The translations under genes and the position numbers were made by a program. A stretch of DNA of 18,064 nt from an uncultured Flammeovirgaceae bacterium (lineage in GTDB: Bacteria; Bacteroidota; Bacteroidia; Cytophagales; Cyclobacteriaceae), in NCBI GenBank assembly GCA_937138955.1, contig CAKZPJ010000144.1:1-18064 (forward strand). The letters are read 5' to 3'. A model generated the notes under the pieces. That model did not search any database. It had not been told where the DNA came from and saw only the letters and a program-made list of their open reading frames with translations. Below are positions 1-6,985 of the stretch, piece by piece (the stretch's first letter is position 1; each line of letters begins with the position of its first letter).

Positions 1-924
1 TAGTAAGTTATTATCGCGGTAACGACCTTCGTAGTAGCCCCGCATAATCATATCGCCCCCCAGCGTAGCCAATTCAATAAAGGGAGTTTCGCCCTGACTG
101 AAGTAGCCGAATAGTTGCACTGCTACGATGTCATCGCGCCGAGTGAAAGGTTTCCAGTAATTGCGCACATCTAGCACTCCTACCGAATAATCAAAGTCGC
201 TACCCAAGGCTTTACGATGGATACGCTGCCGAAACTCGGCCAACATTCCTGAAGTAGTATTAAGGACGTTATTTCTATTATCCAGCATCACGCCAACATC
301 GAACCCCACTGCCCGATAGGGTTCCGCTCCCCGAAGCCCCTCAGACGATAGCGCCCCATCAGGGTCAAGATCAATATCGTAAGTTTCAGTATAGCGAAAG
401 CCCAAACCAGCGTACAGTTGTTGATGTACCCGTCGGTAGGTTAAATGCTCTACTCCTAGTTCGGTAAAGGAGAAAAGCTCCTCGTTGGTTTCCGGACTGG
501 CATTACCGATGCCGTAGTAAAACTGAGGAAACTTCCGAAACGCCAGTTCGCCCCGATGAATGTACCGCTCATGAGGTGAGAATATAGTGTATTCAGGAGT
601 GGTAATTATTTGATTTTCAAGTGTGTAGCGAACCGAGACGGCAATAAATGAAGTTCGAGTAGAATCTGCCGAAGGGGGAAATAGTAGCTTACCGCCAATT
701 CCGAACTGCCAGCTAGTTTCAGGTGAATAGCCCGCAAACGGAGCTACTACCCACCGTAAAGGAGGTTTGCTTGGCTTCCGGGGAATTTCGCCGGAAAAAA
801 GGTCAATTACTTTATCGGCCACATCAAATACCGAACCTTGCGCTAGCAGTTGAGCCGAGTTGCTAGCAAGCAGAATAGTCGTAATAATACATACTTCGGT
901 GACATTTCGTAAGTAGCGACGCAA
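1..924 (-). CDS. BamA/TamA-family (Omp85-like) outer-membrane protein, 3'-truncated by the window edge
   Basis: An uninterrupted minus-strand frame runs from the stop region of the AsmA-like gene to base 1. It encodes about 308 residues and continues outside the window. The translation is rich in alternating aromatic beta strands and contains 'LATLGGDMIMRGYYEGRYRD' near the left edge. That matches the GG..-RGY-..GRYRD signature of the bacterial surface antigen domain (PF01103) of BamA/TamA proteins. No POTRA repeats are visible: barrel-like sequence starts soon after the signal peptide, as in the short Omp85-like proteins of Bacteroidota. There is no in-frame ATG. The TTG at 924 gives an RRYLR n-region, a hydrophobic core and a likely cleavage after 'LLA'. 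A second TTG at 945 overlaps the stop of the AsmA-like gene. The frame is certain and the family likely; the exact start is not settled. Confidence 0.8.
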   Translation of the reverse strand, partial: MRRYLRNVTEVCIITTILLASNSAQLLAQGSVFDVADKVIDLFSGEIPRKPSKPPLRWVVAPFAGYSPETSWQFGIGGKLLFPPSADSTRTSFIAVSVRYTLENQIITTPEYTIFSPHERYIHRGELAFRKFPQFYYGIGNASPETNEELFSFTELGVEHLTYRRVHQQLYAGLGFRYTETYDIDLDPDGALSSEGLRGAEPYRAVGFDVGVMLDNRNNVLNTTSGMLAEFRQRIHRKALGSDFDYSVGVLDVRNYWKPFTRRDDIVAVQLFGYFSQGETPFIELATLGGDMIMRGYYEGRYRDNNLL

Positions 925-941
925 TGATCCGGGGTTTGTGG

Positions 942-3515
942 TCAAAATTGAGGGTGAGGATCAAACTCCAGGTATTCGTCGCTAACTTCAACTTGGTAGT
1001 TGCGCTTCTTCCGTTTGTTTTTTATTACCTCTTTAAGTTCCTTCTTCTCTTCGGCCAAATTTTCCTTAAACTGAGTTTTGGCTGCTGGAATATCGTAAGA
1101 AATTTTGTAATCTTCTACTGTTCCCTGGGCTTTCAGAAAAAGTTTAGTGGGAGCCGCATTATCCGAAACCACTTCACCAAAATACTTTTTCCGACGAGCT
1201 GCTCGCTCCCGAGCCTTGGCTGATCGTAGGTGAATACTTCGCATCGGCACATCAAAATGATAGTCTATCTGATTATCAAAAGTATGAGTGCCTCCTACCG
1301 TAATATCGGATAAGTTGCTGTGTACTACCATTTTGGGAACATGAATCTGCTGATCTTGGATGCGGATGTAGTTCCGAATATCGTCAAACCGGAGGTGATC
1401 GAGTTGTTCTTCATCCACAAAGCGAGCGATACGCTGCATCGGCTCAAAATTGTTCAATTCACCTTCTTGCAGAGTAGCGTAGATTTCAGATGTAAGGGAA
1501 GGGTAGCGTACTTGCAGATTACGATCTAGATTCATTCTCCAATCTGATGTAGCGTTCACTTTTCCCTTCAGATGGTAAGCGGTGAGAAAATCTTGCTGAA
1601 AATTTTCAAAAACGTAAAATGCGCTGTCTACGTAAATACCTTCTACGCGGGTACGTCCCTCAGTACGAATAGTTTCGCGCTGGGCATTCACTACCGCCGA
1701 AGCGTAGGCCATTCCTCCAGCAGTTTGTACCGAAAGGTCTTGAATACGAGCAATCTGATTCCGTAACTTAAGTTTACCTTGAACACTTCTTCCTCGGAAA
1801 CGGCGAAACTTCAATCGTTTCACGTCGCAGGAGAAATCCAGTGTAAGTCTAGGGCTAACTTCTAGGCGATAAGGCTGCTTTTCAGAAACCTGCTTCCAAT
1901 CCTGCGAGACACTTCGGGAAAGGTTACCATCAAATGAACTACTTAACCTACCGGAAAACAGCTCATCCAGATCAATAAGATCGGATTGCAACGAAGCATC
2001 AATTTGTACAGGCTGCGTTTTGGTCAGGGCGAAAGCAATGGCGTTCTTAAATTGACCGGTGAGCGAAAAGTGGCTGTGCCCCCAGTAACCTGAAGCTCGA
2101 CGGATTGCTAAATGATTATTTTGAACCTCAAACGTACCGGAAATCTGCTGAAACGGTAGTTGGCTATCACGCAGCGCAAAAGAAACATCTTGCATTTTGA
2201 TGACTCCCGAACTCTGGGTGCGATGTCGACGATTCAGTTGACTGCTCTTAAGATCGTCTATACGCCCCCTCAATTGCACATCAGCCGTAATCTTTCCCTG
2301 GGTATTTTCAAGTTGAGGAATCGGGTAAAATGCCAGTAATGATGGTATGTTGAACTGCCCCTTAAAATCTGTATCCAGATACAAATCACGAAAATTACGT
2401 AACTGTAAGTTGCCACTCAGGGGCTTTCCATCCAGCGTAGCCCGAATGTTAGCAAAGCTTAATTCTGAAGTACGAGTGTTTCGCTCTGAGCCATTGGTAA
2501 ATGAACCTGATAAGTAGATATTTTCCATTTTCTTCCGGTAATCAGGGTGGAAAAAGGAAGCATTCTGGCAGCCGAAGTCTAGCTGAATAGCGGGTTGATA
2601 GGCTAGTCCGGCTACCTTCCCAGTTAATTGTACCGCACCCGTACTTCGGTAGTGCTGCCAAGATCGTGATAAAGACTCAGGAAGTACACTCAATAAAGTC
2701 TGAAAATCAGTATGGTCTGCTGATACCACTAAATCTAGTTTTGTTTGATCAGTATGGTCAACCCATCCTTGTACCTGAATTTGCGTTTTGTTCAAGCCTA
2801 ATTGTGAAGGCTCTACCAGCAGACGATTCTCATTAGCATAATAGATCAGTTGAGTATTCAGTTCTAGCGACTGATTGGCAAAATAGTGATCGGTACCTAC
2901 TCCGATGTATTTACTTTCCAAACTGCCAGCGGTGTTGATTCGATACACTGATTTATCTACCCGCAATGATGCGGTTATATTGTGAGCATGTGTCAGTATA
3001 TCTTGCGCCCGAGCTAAATCTCGGTACCTGACCCGCACATTATCAAGGTTTATCTGCTCCAAACGAAAAGCCAGAGAACTCTTTGGTGGTTGCTGATTTG
3101 ACTCTCGCTGATTTCGGAAGACAGCGTAGTTGACTTTCTTTTCTTCATCAATAAGTAGCGTTACAGCTCCATCGGTCAGCGTGATTTTCTGCAATTCATA
3201 TGTGCCCTGAAGTAAAGCAAGTAGGTTGAATGAAAAGTCAACCCGAGCAATATCAGCCAGTGGATATTCACTACTCCGAGTAGGGTCCGCAGCCCCAGGA
3301 ATGAAAACCTCCTCAAAGGAAACCGCTAATTGCGGAAAGCTACGCCAAGCTGATACTTGAATACTTTTAACCTGTACTGGAGTAGCCACGTACTTATTTA
3401 ACGACGAAACCACCCGTTCAATTAATTGATCCTGATAAGTATAACCAATCCCAACTAACCCAACTGCCGAGATACTCAATGCAATTGCTAACCCAATGAT
3501 AATTTTTCTAAACAA
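942..3515 (-). CDS. AsmA-family envelope protein
   Basis: This 857-residue protein has one N-terminal membrane segment (about residues 4-26). A long, mostly beta-strand region follows, then a basic, charged tail (about residues 815-857, rich in KE and KR). The start 'QLIERVVSSLNKYVATPVQV', with 'SFPQLAVSFEEV' soon after, is the usual AsmA N-terminal pattern. Residues from about 560 to 800 resemble the AsmA-like C-terminal region. AsmA/TamB proteins are anchored in the inner membrane, project into the periplasm, and are linked to phospholipid transport or outer-membrane assembly. The next gene, a BamA/TamA-like barrel, begins 17 bases past this stop or overlaps it, which suggests co-translation and a shared role. 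A weak -7-like element, CATATTTG, lies on the minus strand at 3550-3557. Family assignment is firm; the specific cargo is unknown. Confidence 0.85.
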   Translation of the reverse strand: MFRKIIIGLAIALSISAVGLVGIGYTYQDQLIERVVSSLNKYVATPVQVKSIQVSAWRSFPQLAVSFEEVFIPGAADPTRSSEYPLADIARVDFSFNLLALLQGTYELQKITLTDGAVTLLIDEEKKVNYAVFRNQRESNQQPPKSSLAFRLEQINLDNVRVRYRDLARAQDILTHAHNITASLRVDKSVYRINTAGSLESKYIGVGTDHYFANQSLELNTQLIYYANENRLLVEPSQLGLNKTQIQVQGWVDHTDQTKLDLVVSADHTDFQTLLSVLPESLSRSWQHYRSTGAVQLTGKVAGLAYQPAIQLDFGCQNASFFHPDYRKKMENIYLSGSFTNGSERNTRTSELSFANIRATLDGKPLSGNLQLRNFRDLYLDTDFKGQFNIPSLLAFYPIPQLENTQGKITADVQLRGRIDDLKSSQLNRRHRTQSSGVIKMQDVSFALRDSQLPFQQISGTFEVQNNHLAIRRASGYWGHSHFSLTGQFKNAIAFALTKTQPVQIDASLQSDLIDLDELFSGRLSSSFDGNLSRSVSQDWKQVSEKQPYRLEVSPRLTLDFSCDVKRLKFRRFRGRSVQGKLKLRNQIARIQDLSVQTAGGMAYASAVVNAQRETIRTEGRTRVEGIYVDSAFYVFENFQQDFLTAYHLKGKVNATSDWRMNLDRNLQVRYPSLTSEIYATLQEGELNNFEPMQRIARFVDEEQLDHLRFDDIRNYIRIQDQQIHVPKMVVHSNLSDITVGGTHTFDNQIDYHFDVPMRSIHLRSAKARERAARRKKYFGEVVSDNAAPTKLFLKAQGTVEDYKISYDIPAAKTQFKENLAEEKKELKEVIKNKRKKRNYQVEVSDEYLEFDPHPQF

Positions 3516-3649
3516 ACGATGCTTTTTAGTTTCAACGTAACAAGTAGGTCAAATATGATACCCACTGCACTCATCATTTGTGGCAAATACTGACAAAAAG
3601 GTACTTTAATAAGACGAATTGAAGAGGTAGAAAAAATTTTAGTCCGACA

Positions 3650-3680
3650 TTGGCAATTGTAGGCAAGAGTATTACCTTTG
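3650..3680 (+). promoter_or_regulatory. Bacteroidota-type promoter for tRNA-Val
   Basis: TTG at 3650-3652 is followed by a 20-base spacer and TACCTTTG at 3673-3680. This is a full match to the Bacteroidota TAnnTTTG -7 element with a -33 TTG at normal spacing. Transcription would begin near 3687, about 90 bases upstream of the tRNA. The fit is by eye; no transcript data are available. Confidence 0.6.
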
Positions 3681-3773
3681 CAAAACATTTTTTCAGGGTT
3701 CATTACTAAATACTAGTTAATTGGCTAATTAAAGTAGCTGAATTATTAGTAAGATGAAGCTTTAGAAAAGAAT

Positions 3774-3848
3774 GGGTTCTTAGCTCAGTTGGTTCAGAGC
3801 ACTTGGTTTACACCCAAGGGGTCGTAGGTTCGAATCCTACAGGACCCA
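3774..3848 (+). tRNA. tRNA-Val, anticodon TAC
   Basis: The 75-base sequence folds into a complete cloverleaf. The acceptor GGGTTCT pairs with AGGACCC with one T-G wobble. The D stem is GCTC/GAGC with a GG-containing loop. The anticodon stem is CTTGG/CCAAG around the loop TTTACAC, which places TAC at positions 34-36 (valine, GTA codons). The T stem GTAGG/CCTAC encloses TTCGAAT, and the discriminator base is A. CCA is not encoded. A matching promoter lies upstream and a hairpin terminator downstream, so it is probably a single-gene transcript. Confidence 0.97.
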
Positions 3849-3872
3849 CACCCTTATGGAATAATGATTATT

Positions 3873-3908
3873 AAGCACTTACGAAGAAATTTGTAAGTGC
3901 TTTTTTTG
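3873..3908 (+). terminator. Intrinsic terminator after tRNA-Val
   Basis: The perfect 10-base arms AAGCACTTAC (3873-3882) and GTAAGTGCTT (3893-3902) enclose a 10-base loop and run into a T tract at 3901-3907. It lies 24 bases after the tRNA and is the clearest terminator in the window. Confidence 0.9.
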
Positions 3909-4274
3909 TTTAAACATAGTTTACAGCTTTTTTTTCAAACTTACTTCAGTATGCCAATGCTGGAGGTAGTTCCTACACTTTTGCAGTAAAATAAATATTG
4001 TGAACAGTTATTTTGATGAAAAGCTAATGGTAGGATACTGTACGTGAAATAACCAATTATAGCATATCTGCCACAGGCTGTCGTTCCACATCAATAAATC
4101 AGAAGATAAGGTGTTAGACTGTAAGTTAGTGTTAGGCAGTAGTGGTAGTATTAGAGATACTAAATCCGCGTTAGGAATACATTACTGAAGATCGACTAAA
4201 TAGTTTATTCAATACGAAGCCTGTTTTCTATCACAGTCATTATGATCTCTAAACCACAGTCTTTTTACATATGC
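3909..4274. other. Intergenic region without a recognised gene
   Basis: This AT-rich stretch lies between the tRNA terminator and the 3' end of the RraA-like gene. Frames here are short and resemble no known protein. A loose -7-like CACTTTTG occurs on plus near 3978, but no good -33 partner was found. Between about 4109 and 4175 the word GTTAG recurs several times, without regular spacing. No convincing RNA structure was seen. Confidence 0.6.
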
Positions 4275-5210
4275 TTACCAGGTGCGAGTTTTCAATAATT
4301 CTTGTATTTCGCTTCTAGGTACCGGTAGTTCGTCGATGTGGACTTCCAGCCACTGTGAGAAATCTCGTTCAATTTCATCACTCCAGCGGGCATCAATTTG
4401 CCCAGGAGTGTACTTGTTCTCTCGTAGGCGCTGGTGCCCAAATTTATCCCGAAGCAATATTAGCTCCCCGGTCTTCACTATTTTTTCTACCAAATGTGGG
4501 GGAATAAAGACCACCCCATCTAACTTTCCCAACACAATATCTCCCGGTAGCACAGTGACCGGACCAATGCGAATAGGCACGTTAATACCAGTCAGCATCA
4601 TCTCCTGTTGGTAGGAAGGGTGGGCTCCCCGAATAAAGGAAGTAAATCCAGGAATTTTCATCAGTCCCTCCAGGTCGCGTATTGTTCCGTTAACCACCAC
4701 CCCGTTACCAGATTTGGCGGCAATAGATGTTCCTAGATTATCCCCGATGATGGGTCCATTTTCTACTTTTCCGTAGGAGTCGGCTACGTACACATCTCCA
4801 GGCTGTAGCATATCAATTGGCCAGGATACCATATCGCCAATTCGCCCTTCTTTGTCCCCGCGCTTCTCCAATAAAGCTCGTACTTCTAACCGTTTGGGCA
4901 TGTATTGGGCCGTGAGCACCCGACCCACCAGTACCTCACCCGGATGGATGTTTTGCCAATCCTGTTCGTATTGGTTCGGGTACCCTTCGCTCCGTAGTAC
5001 CGACCAGGCCTGCTCTAGTGAAATATTCTTCAGCCGTTCTAGCAGCTCATCCGGTACTTTAGGTCGTCCATCCGGAAAACGTTCGCCCTCCCATTTGCGG
5101 GTGTAGGCCATTATTTCCCCTTCACTCATAGCAAGGCTTTGAGCTAGTAAAGTTTCAGCTCCCAAAAGTAAAGCTAGTAGTAATGTGAGTTTTAGACAGT
5201 GGTTTTTCAT
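4275..5210 (-). CDS. Exported RraA-like protein (HMG/CHA aldolase-type fold)
   Basis: This 311-residue protein has a clear Sec signal peptide (hydrophobic LTLLLALLLGAETLLA, cleavage near residue 23). The core matches the RraA-like family (PF03737, often misnamed dimethylmenaquinone methyltransferase). It has GDNLGTSIA at about 156-164, VVVNGTIRDLEG at 171-182 with the paired R178/D179, LPGDIVLGKLDGVVFIPP around 221-238, and a helical C-terminus. In 4-hydroxy-4-methyl-2-oxoglutarate aldolases the equivalent G..N/L and RD residues hold the metal and substrate. E. coli RraA is about 161 residues, so this protein has long extensions at both ends. The divergent neighbour is an enolase-superfamily enzyme, which suggests linked hydroxy-acid or sugar-acid breakdown. 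Retro-aldol activity is inferred; the true substrate is unknown. A signal peptide makes an RNase E inhibitor role unlikely. Confidence 0.82.
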   Translation of the reverse strand: MKNHCLKLTLLLALLLGAETLLAQSLAMSEGEIMAYTRKWEGERFPDGRPKVPDELLERLKNISLEQAWSVLRSEGYPNQYEQDWQNIHPGEVLVGRVLTAQYMPKRLEVRALLEKRGDKEGRIGDMVSWPIDMLQPGDVYVADSYGKVENGPIIGDNLGTSIAAKSGNGVVVNGTIRDLEGLMKIPGFTSFIRGAHPSYQQEMMLTGINVPIRIGPVTVLPGDIVLGKLDGVVFIPPHLVEKIVKTGELILLRDKFGHQRLRENKYTPGQIDARWSDEIERDFSQWLEVHIDELPVPRSEIQELLKTRTW

Positions 5211-5291
5211 GGTGGTTGTATTTTTTGTAACTTCAATGGGTGTACTAGGTACAGCTGCAAAGATTCATTAGCATTAATGTACAAACTATCC

Positions 5292-6611
5292 ATGAACCGA
5301 AGAAAATTTTTAGGTAGTACTGTTTTAGGTGGACTATCCGCTACTGCTCTAGCTCGGGATTTCATTCCAGCAGCAAATCAAGCCGAAGCAACCATTCCAC
5401 CCAATCCTCTGTCAAGAATAAAGCGGGAAAACATTAAGATCACCGATATTCGGGTTACCCCGCTGTCGTACGTACACGATGACGAGCCACTTTGGGGAGT
5501 AGGTAACTACATTGTTTGGAAGACCGATGCCGTATTAATCGAAGTATTTACTGATCAAGGAATTGTGGGTATTGGGGAAGGGAGTCCGTACAGCGATCCG
5601 GCCAAAATCAAGGAGTACATTGACCGCTGGGTTACGCCCTACGTCATTGGCCAGAATATATTTGACGTTGACTTCTTTACGGCCGGCGGCTCGCATCAAG
5701 ACTACCTGGCTCGAGCCGCTTACGCGGGTATCAATAACGCTTGCTGGGATATTATTGGGAAAGTAAAAGGAAAGCCTGTATACCAATTGCTGGCCCAAGA
5801 CTTTGATCCGCCCCAGCGAATGAAAATCTACGCCAGTGGCGGAGTGAGTCACCGCTGGTACGACAATGGTGCCGAAGAACTGATTGAAGAAGCTCTTCGC
5901 TATAAGGAACAGGGCTACGATGCCTTTAAATTCAGAAATGGCACTAGTTGGGAGTATAGCAACATGACGTTGGATCAGTATCTTCCGTTGCTGCGCAGAC
6001 TTCGGGAAGCCGTAGGCCCCGACTACAAGCTAATGATTGAGAAGCATCCTCACTCTTTCGAGGATATTGTAAACCGCTTAGCTCCAGTACTGGAAGATTT
6101 GAAATTTTACTGGTACGAGGAACCGATGAACCAGTGGGAGGAAGGTTCGGTAGAACGACATTTAGCCATTAAAGAAGCCATGCCCTCAGTAATGATCTCC
6201 GGCGGAGAGCGGTTTACCAATCGTTTTCAGTTGCAGCAGTGGGTCAACACTGGAGCTTACGAAATTATCCAGTCAGATTGCAATTTTACCGGCATTAGCG
6301 AAGGCTGGCATATTGCTCACACTGCTAATCTATACGGTCAGCTACAATGCCCTCACAACTGGCATGGCGGCCTCACCACCATGGCGAATCTGCACTTCGT
6401 GGCGGGAGTACCCAACGGTCATATGTGCGAACTCAATCAGACGTACAACCCACTAAAGGAGGAAATTTTCAAAGAGCCCCTGGTGGTTAAGGACGGATAC
6501 ATGGAGCTACCCGATAAACCGGGATTTGGGGTAGAAGTTATTAAGGACGTAGCTAAAAAATTTCCCTACTCTCTAGGCTCATATCTCAAACCTAATCCGG
6601 TAGTTAATTAG
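5292..6611 (+). CDS. Tat-exported enolase-superfamily (mandelate racemase/muconate lactonizing) enzyme
   Basis: The 439-residue product starts at MNRRKFLG, a twin-arginine signal followed by a hydrophobic run and a likely 'ALA' cleavage. An in-frame ATG 15 bases upstream (5277) would add MYKLS. The N-terminal capping domain (about 45-165) precedes a TIM barrel. Visible active-site candidates are K213/R215 (KxR on the second strand), E250 with H252, E276 in YWYEEP, E306 in SGGERF, D329 in IIQSD, H355/H358 in CPHNWHGG, and E380. The three acidic metal-ligand positions and the Asp/His pair fit the mandelate racemase-type group. The acid-x-His at 250-252 resembles D-galactonate and D-mannonate dehydratases. 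A sugar-acid dehydratase is therefore a reasonable but unproven call. It lies 81 bases from the divergent RraA-like gene, so the two may share control. Confidence 0.88.
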   Translation: MNRRKFLGSTVLGGLSATALARDFIPAANQAEATIPPNPLSRIKRENIKITDIRVTPLSYVHDDEPLWGVGNYIVWKTDAVLIEVFTDQGIVGIGEGSPYSDPAKIKEYIDRWVTPYVIGQNIFDVDFFTAGGSHQDYLARAAYAGINNACWDIIGKVKGKPVYQLLAQDFDPPQRMKIYASGGVSHRWYDNGAEELIEEALRYKEQGYDAFKFRNGTSWEYSNMTLDQYLPLLRRLREAVGPDYKLMIEKHPHSFEDIVNRLAPVLEDLKFYWYEEPMNQWEEGSVERHLAIKEAMPSVMISGGERFTNRFQLQQWVNTGAYEIIQSDCNFTGISEGWHIAHTANLYGQLQCPHNWHGGLTTMANLHFVAGVPNGHMCELNQTYNPLKEEIFKEPLVVKDGYMELPDKPGFGVEVIKDVAKKFPYSLGSYLKPNPVVN

Positions 6612-6646
6612 CCGAAGCAAATTTCTTTTATTGGTTTGAGCCCATT

Positions 6647-6662
6647 CTGAAAATATTTTCAG
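6647..6662. repeat. Perfect inverted repeat CTGAAAATATTTTCAG
   Basis: This is a 16-base perfect palindrome 36 bases after the stop of the enolase-superfamily gene and 14 bases before a -7-like TAAATTTG. It could be an operator for the downstream gene or part of a weak terminator. No long T tract follows, so an operator seems at least as likely. Confidence 0.4.
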
Positions 6663-6834
6663 TTTGATGATAAACTAAATTTGTAAGCACGGTAATCTGC
6701 GATGTACCGATTATAAACAAGGAATTTTGCTATCTCCTTTAATCTGTATTCTATACATCTCAAGCGGTAGCCAGCTTGTATTAATAATTAGCCTACAACA
6801 GAAGGAAAAAACCTATCCTATTCTTCCTAAATAA

Positions 6835-6862
6835 TCTTGATTAAACAGCCTATTAATCAGGA
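6835..6862. repeat. Inverted repeat with 8-base loop
   Basis: TCTTGATTAA (6835-6844) pairs with TTAATCAGGA (6853-6862), with one G-T wobble, across an 8-base loop. It lies about 125 bases upstream of the FG-GAP lipoprotein gene. There is no T tract, so it is not a standard terminator. A protein-binding site or a leader hairpin is possible. Confidence 0.35.
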
Positions 6863-6985
6863 ATTTGGTGTAATATTAAGAGAGTCCGTCCATGAGATTT
6901 GAGCAAAACAGTTGACTAACCAGATACCAAACTCGCAGCGACCGCTTTTCGTCATATATCACTACATGACTTATGCTTAAATGAC

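Larger units (their letters stand above)
6612..6985. other. Intergenic region with two inverted repeats
   Basis: This 374-base AT-rich gap separates the enolase-superfamily gene from the FG-GAP lipoprotein gene. It contains a perfect 16-base palindrome (6647-6662), a TAAATTTG matching the -7 consensus at 6676-6683 (no good -33 TTG at normal spacing), and a second hairpin with 10-base arms at 6835-6862. No coding frame of note was seen. Confidence 0.6.

Noticed and set aside
3488..3703. 71-codon minus-strand frame upstream of the AsmA-like gene
   Set aside because: It has no recognisable domain, overlaps the AsmA-like start and crosses the tRNA promoter region; it is more likely chance.
3960..4000. 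Possible small RNA promoter (CACTTTTG) after the tRNA terminator
   Set aside because: There is no matching -33 element at normal spacing and no terminator or folded RNA downstream.
4109..4180. Recurring GTTAG words that might suggest a short repeat array
   Set aside because: Spacing is irregular and no conserved unit longer than about seven bases is present; not CRISPR or a tandem repeat.
4275..5210. RNase E inhibitor (RraA proper) or menaquinone methyltransferase function
   Set aside because: The protein is exported and much longer than E. coli RraA, and it lacks methyltransferase motifs; the methyltransferase label for this family is a known misannotation.
5199..5291. Upstream extension of the enolase-superfamily reading frame to an ATG at 5199
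   Set aside because: It would overlap the start of the divergent RraA-like gene and bury the Tat signal inside the protein; the MNRRKFL start at 5292 is better.
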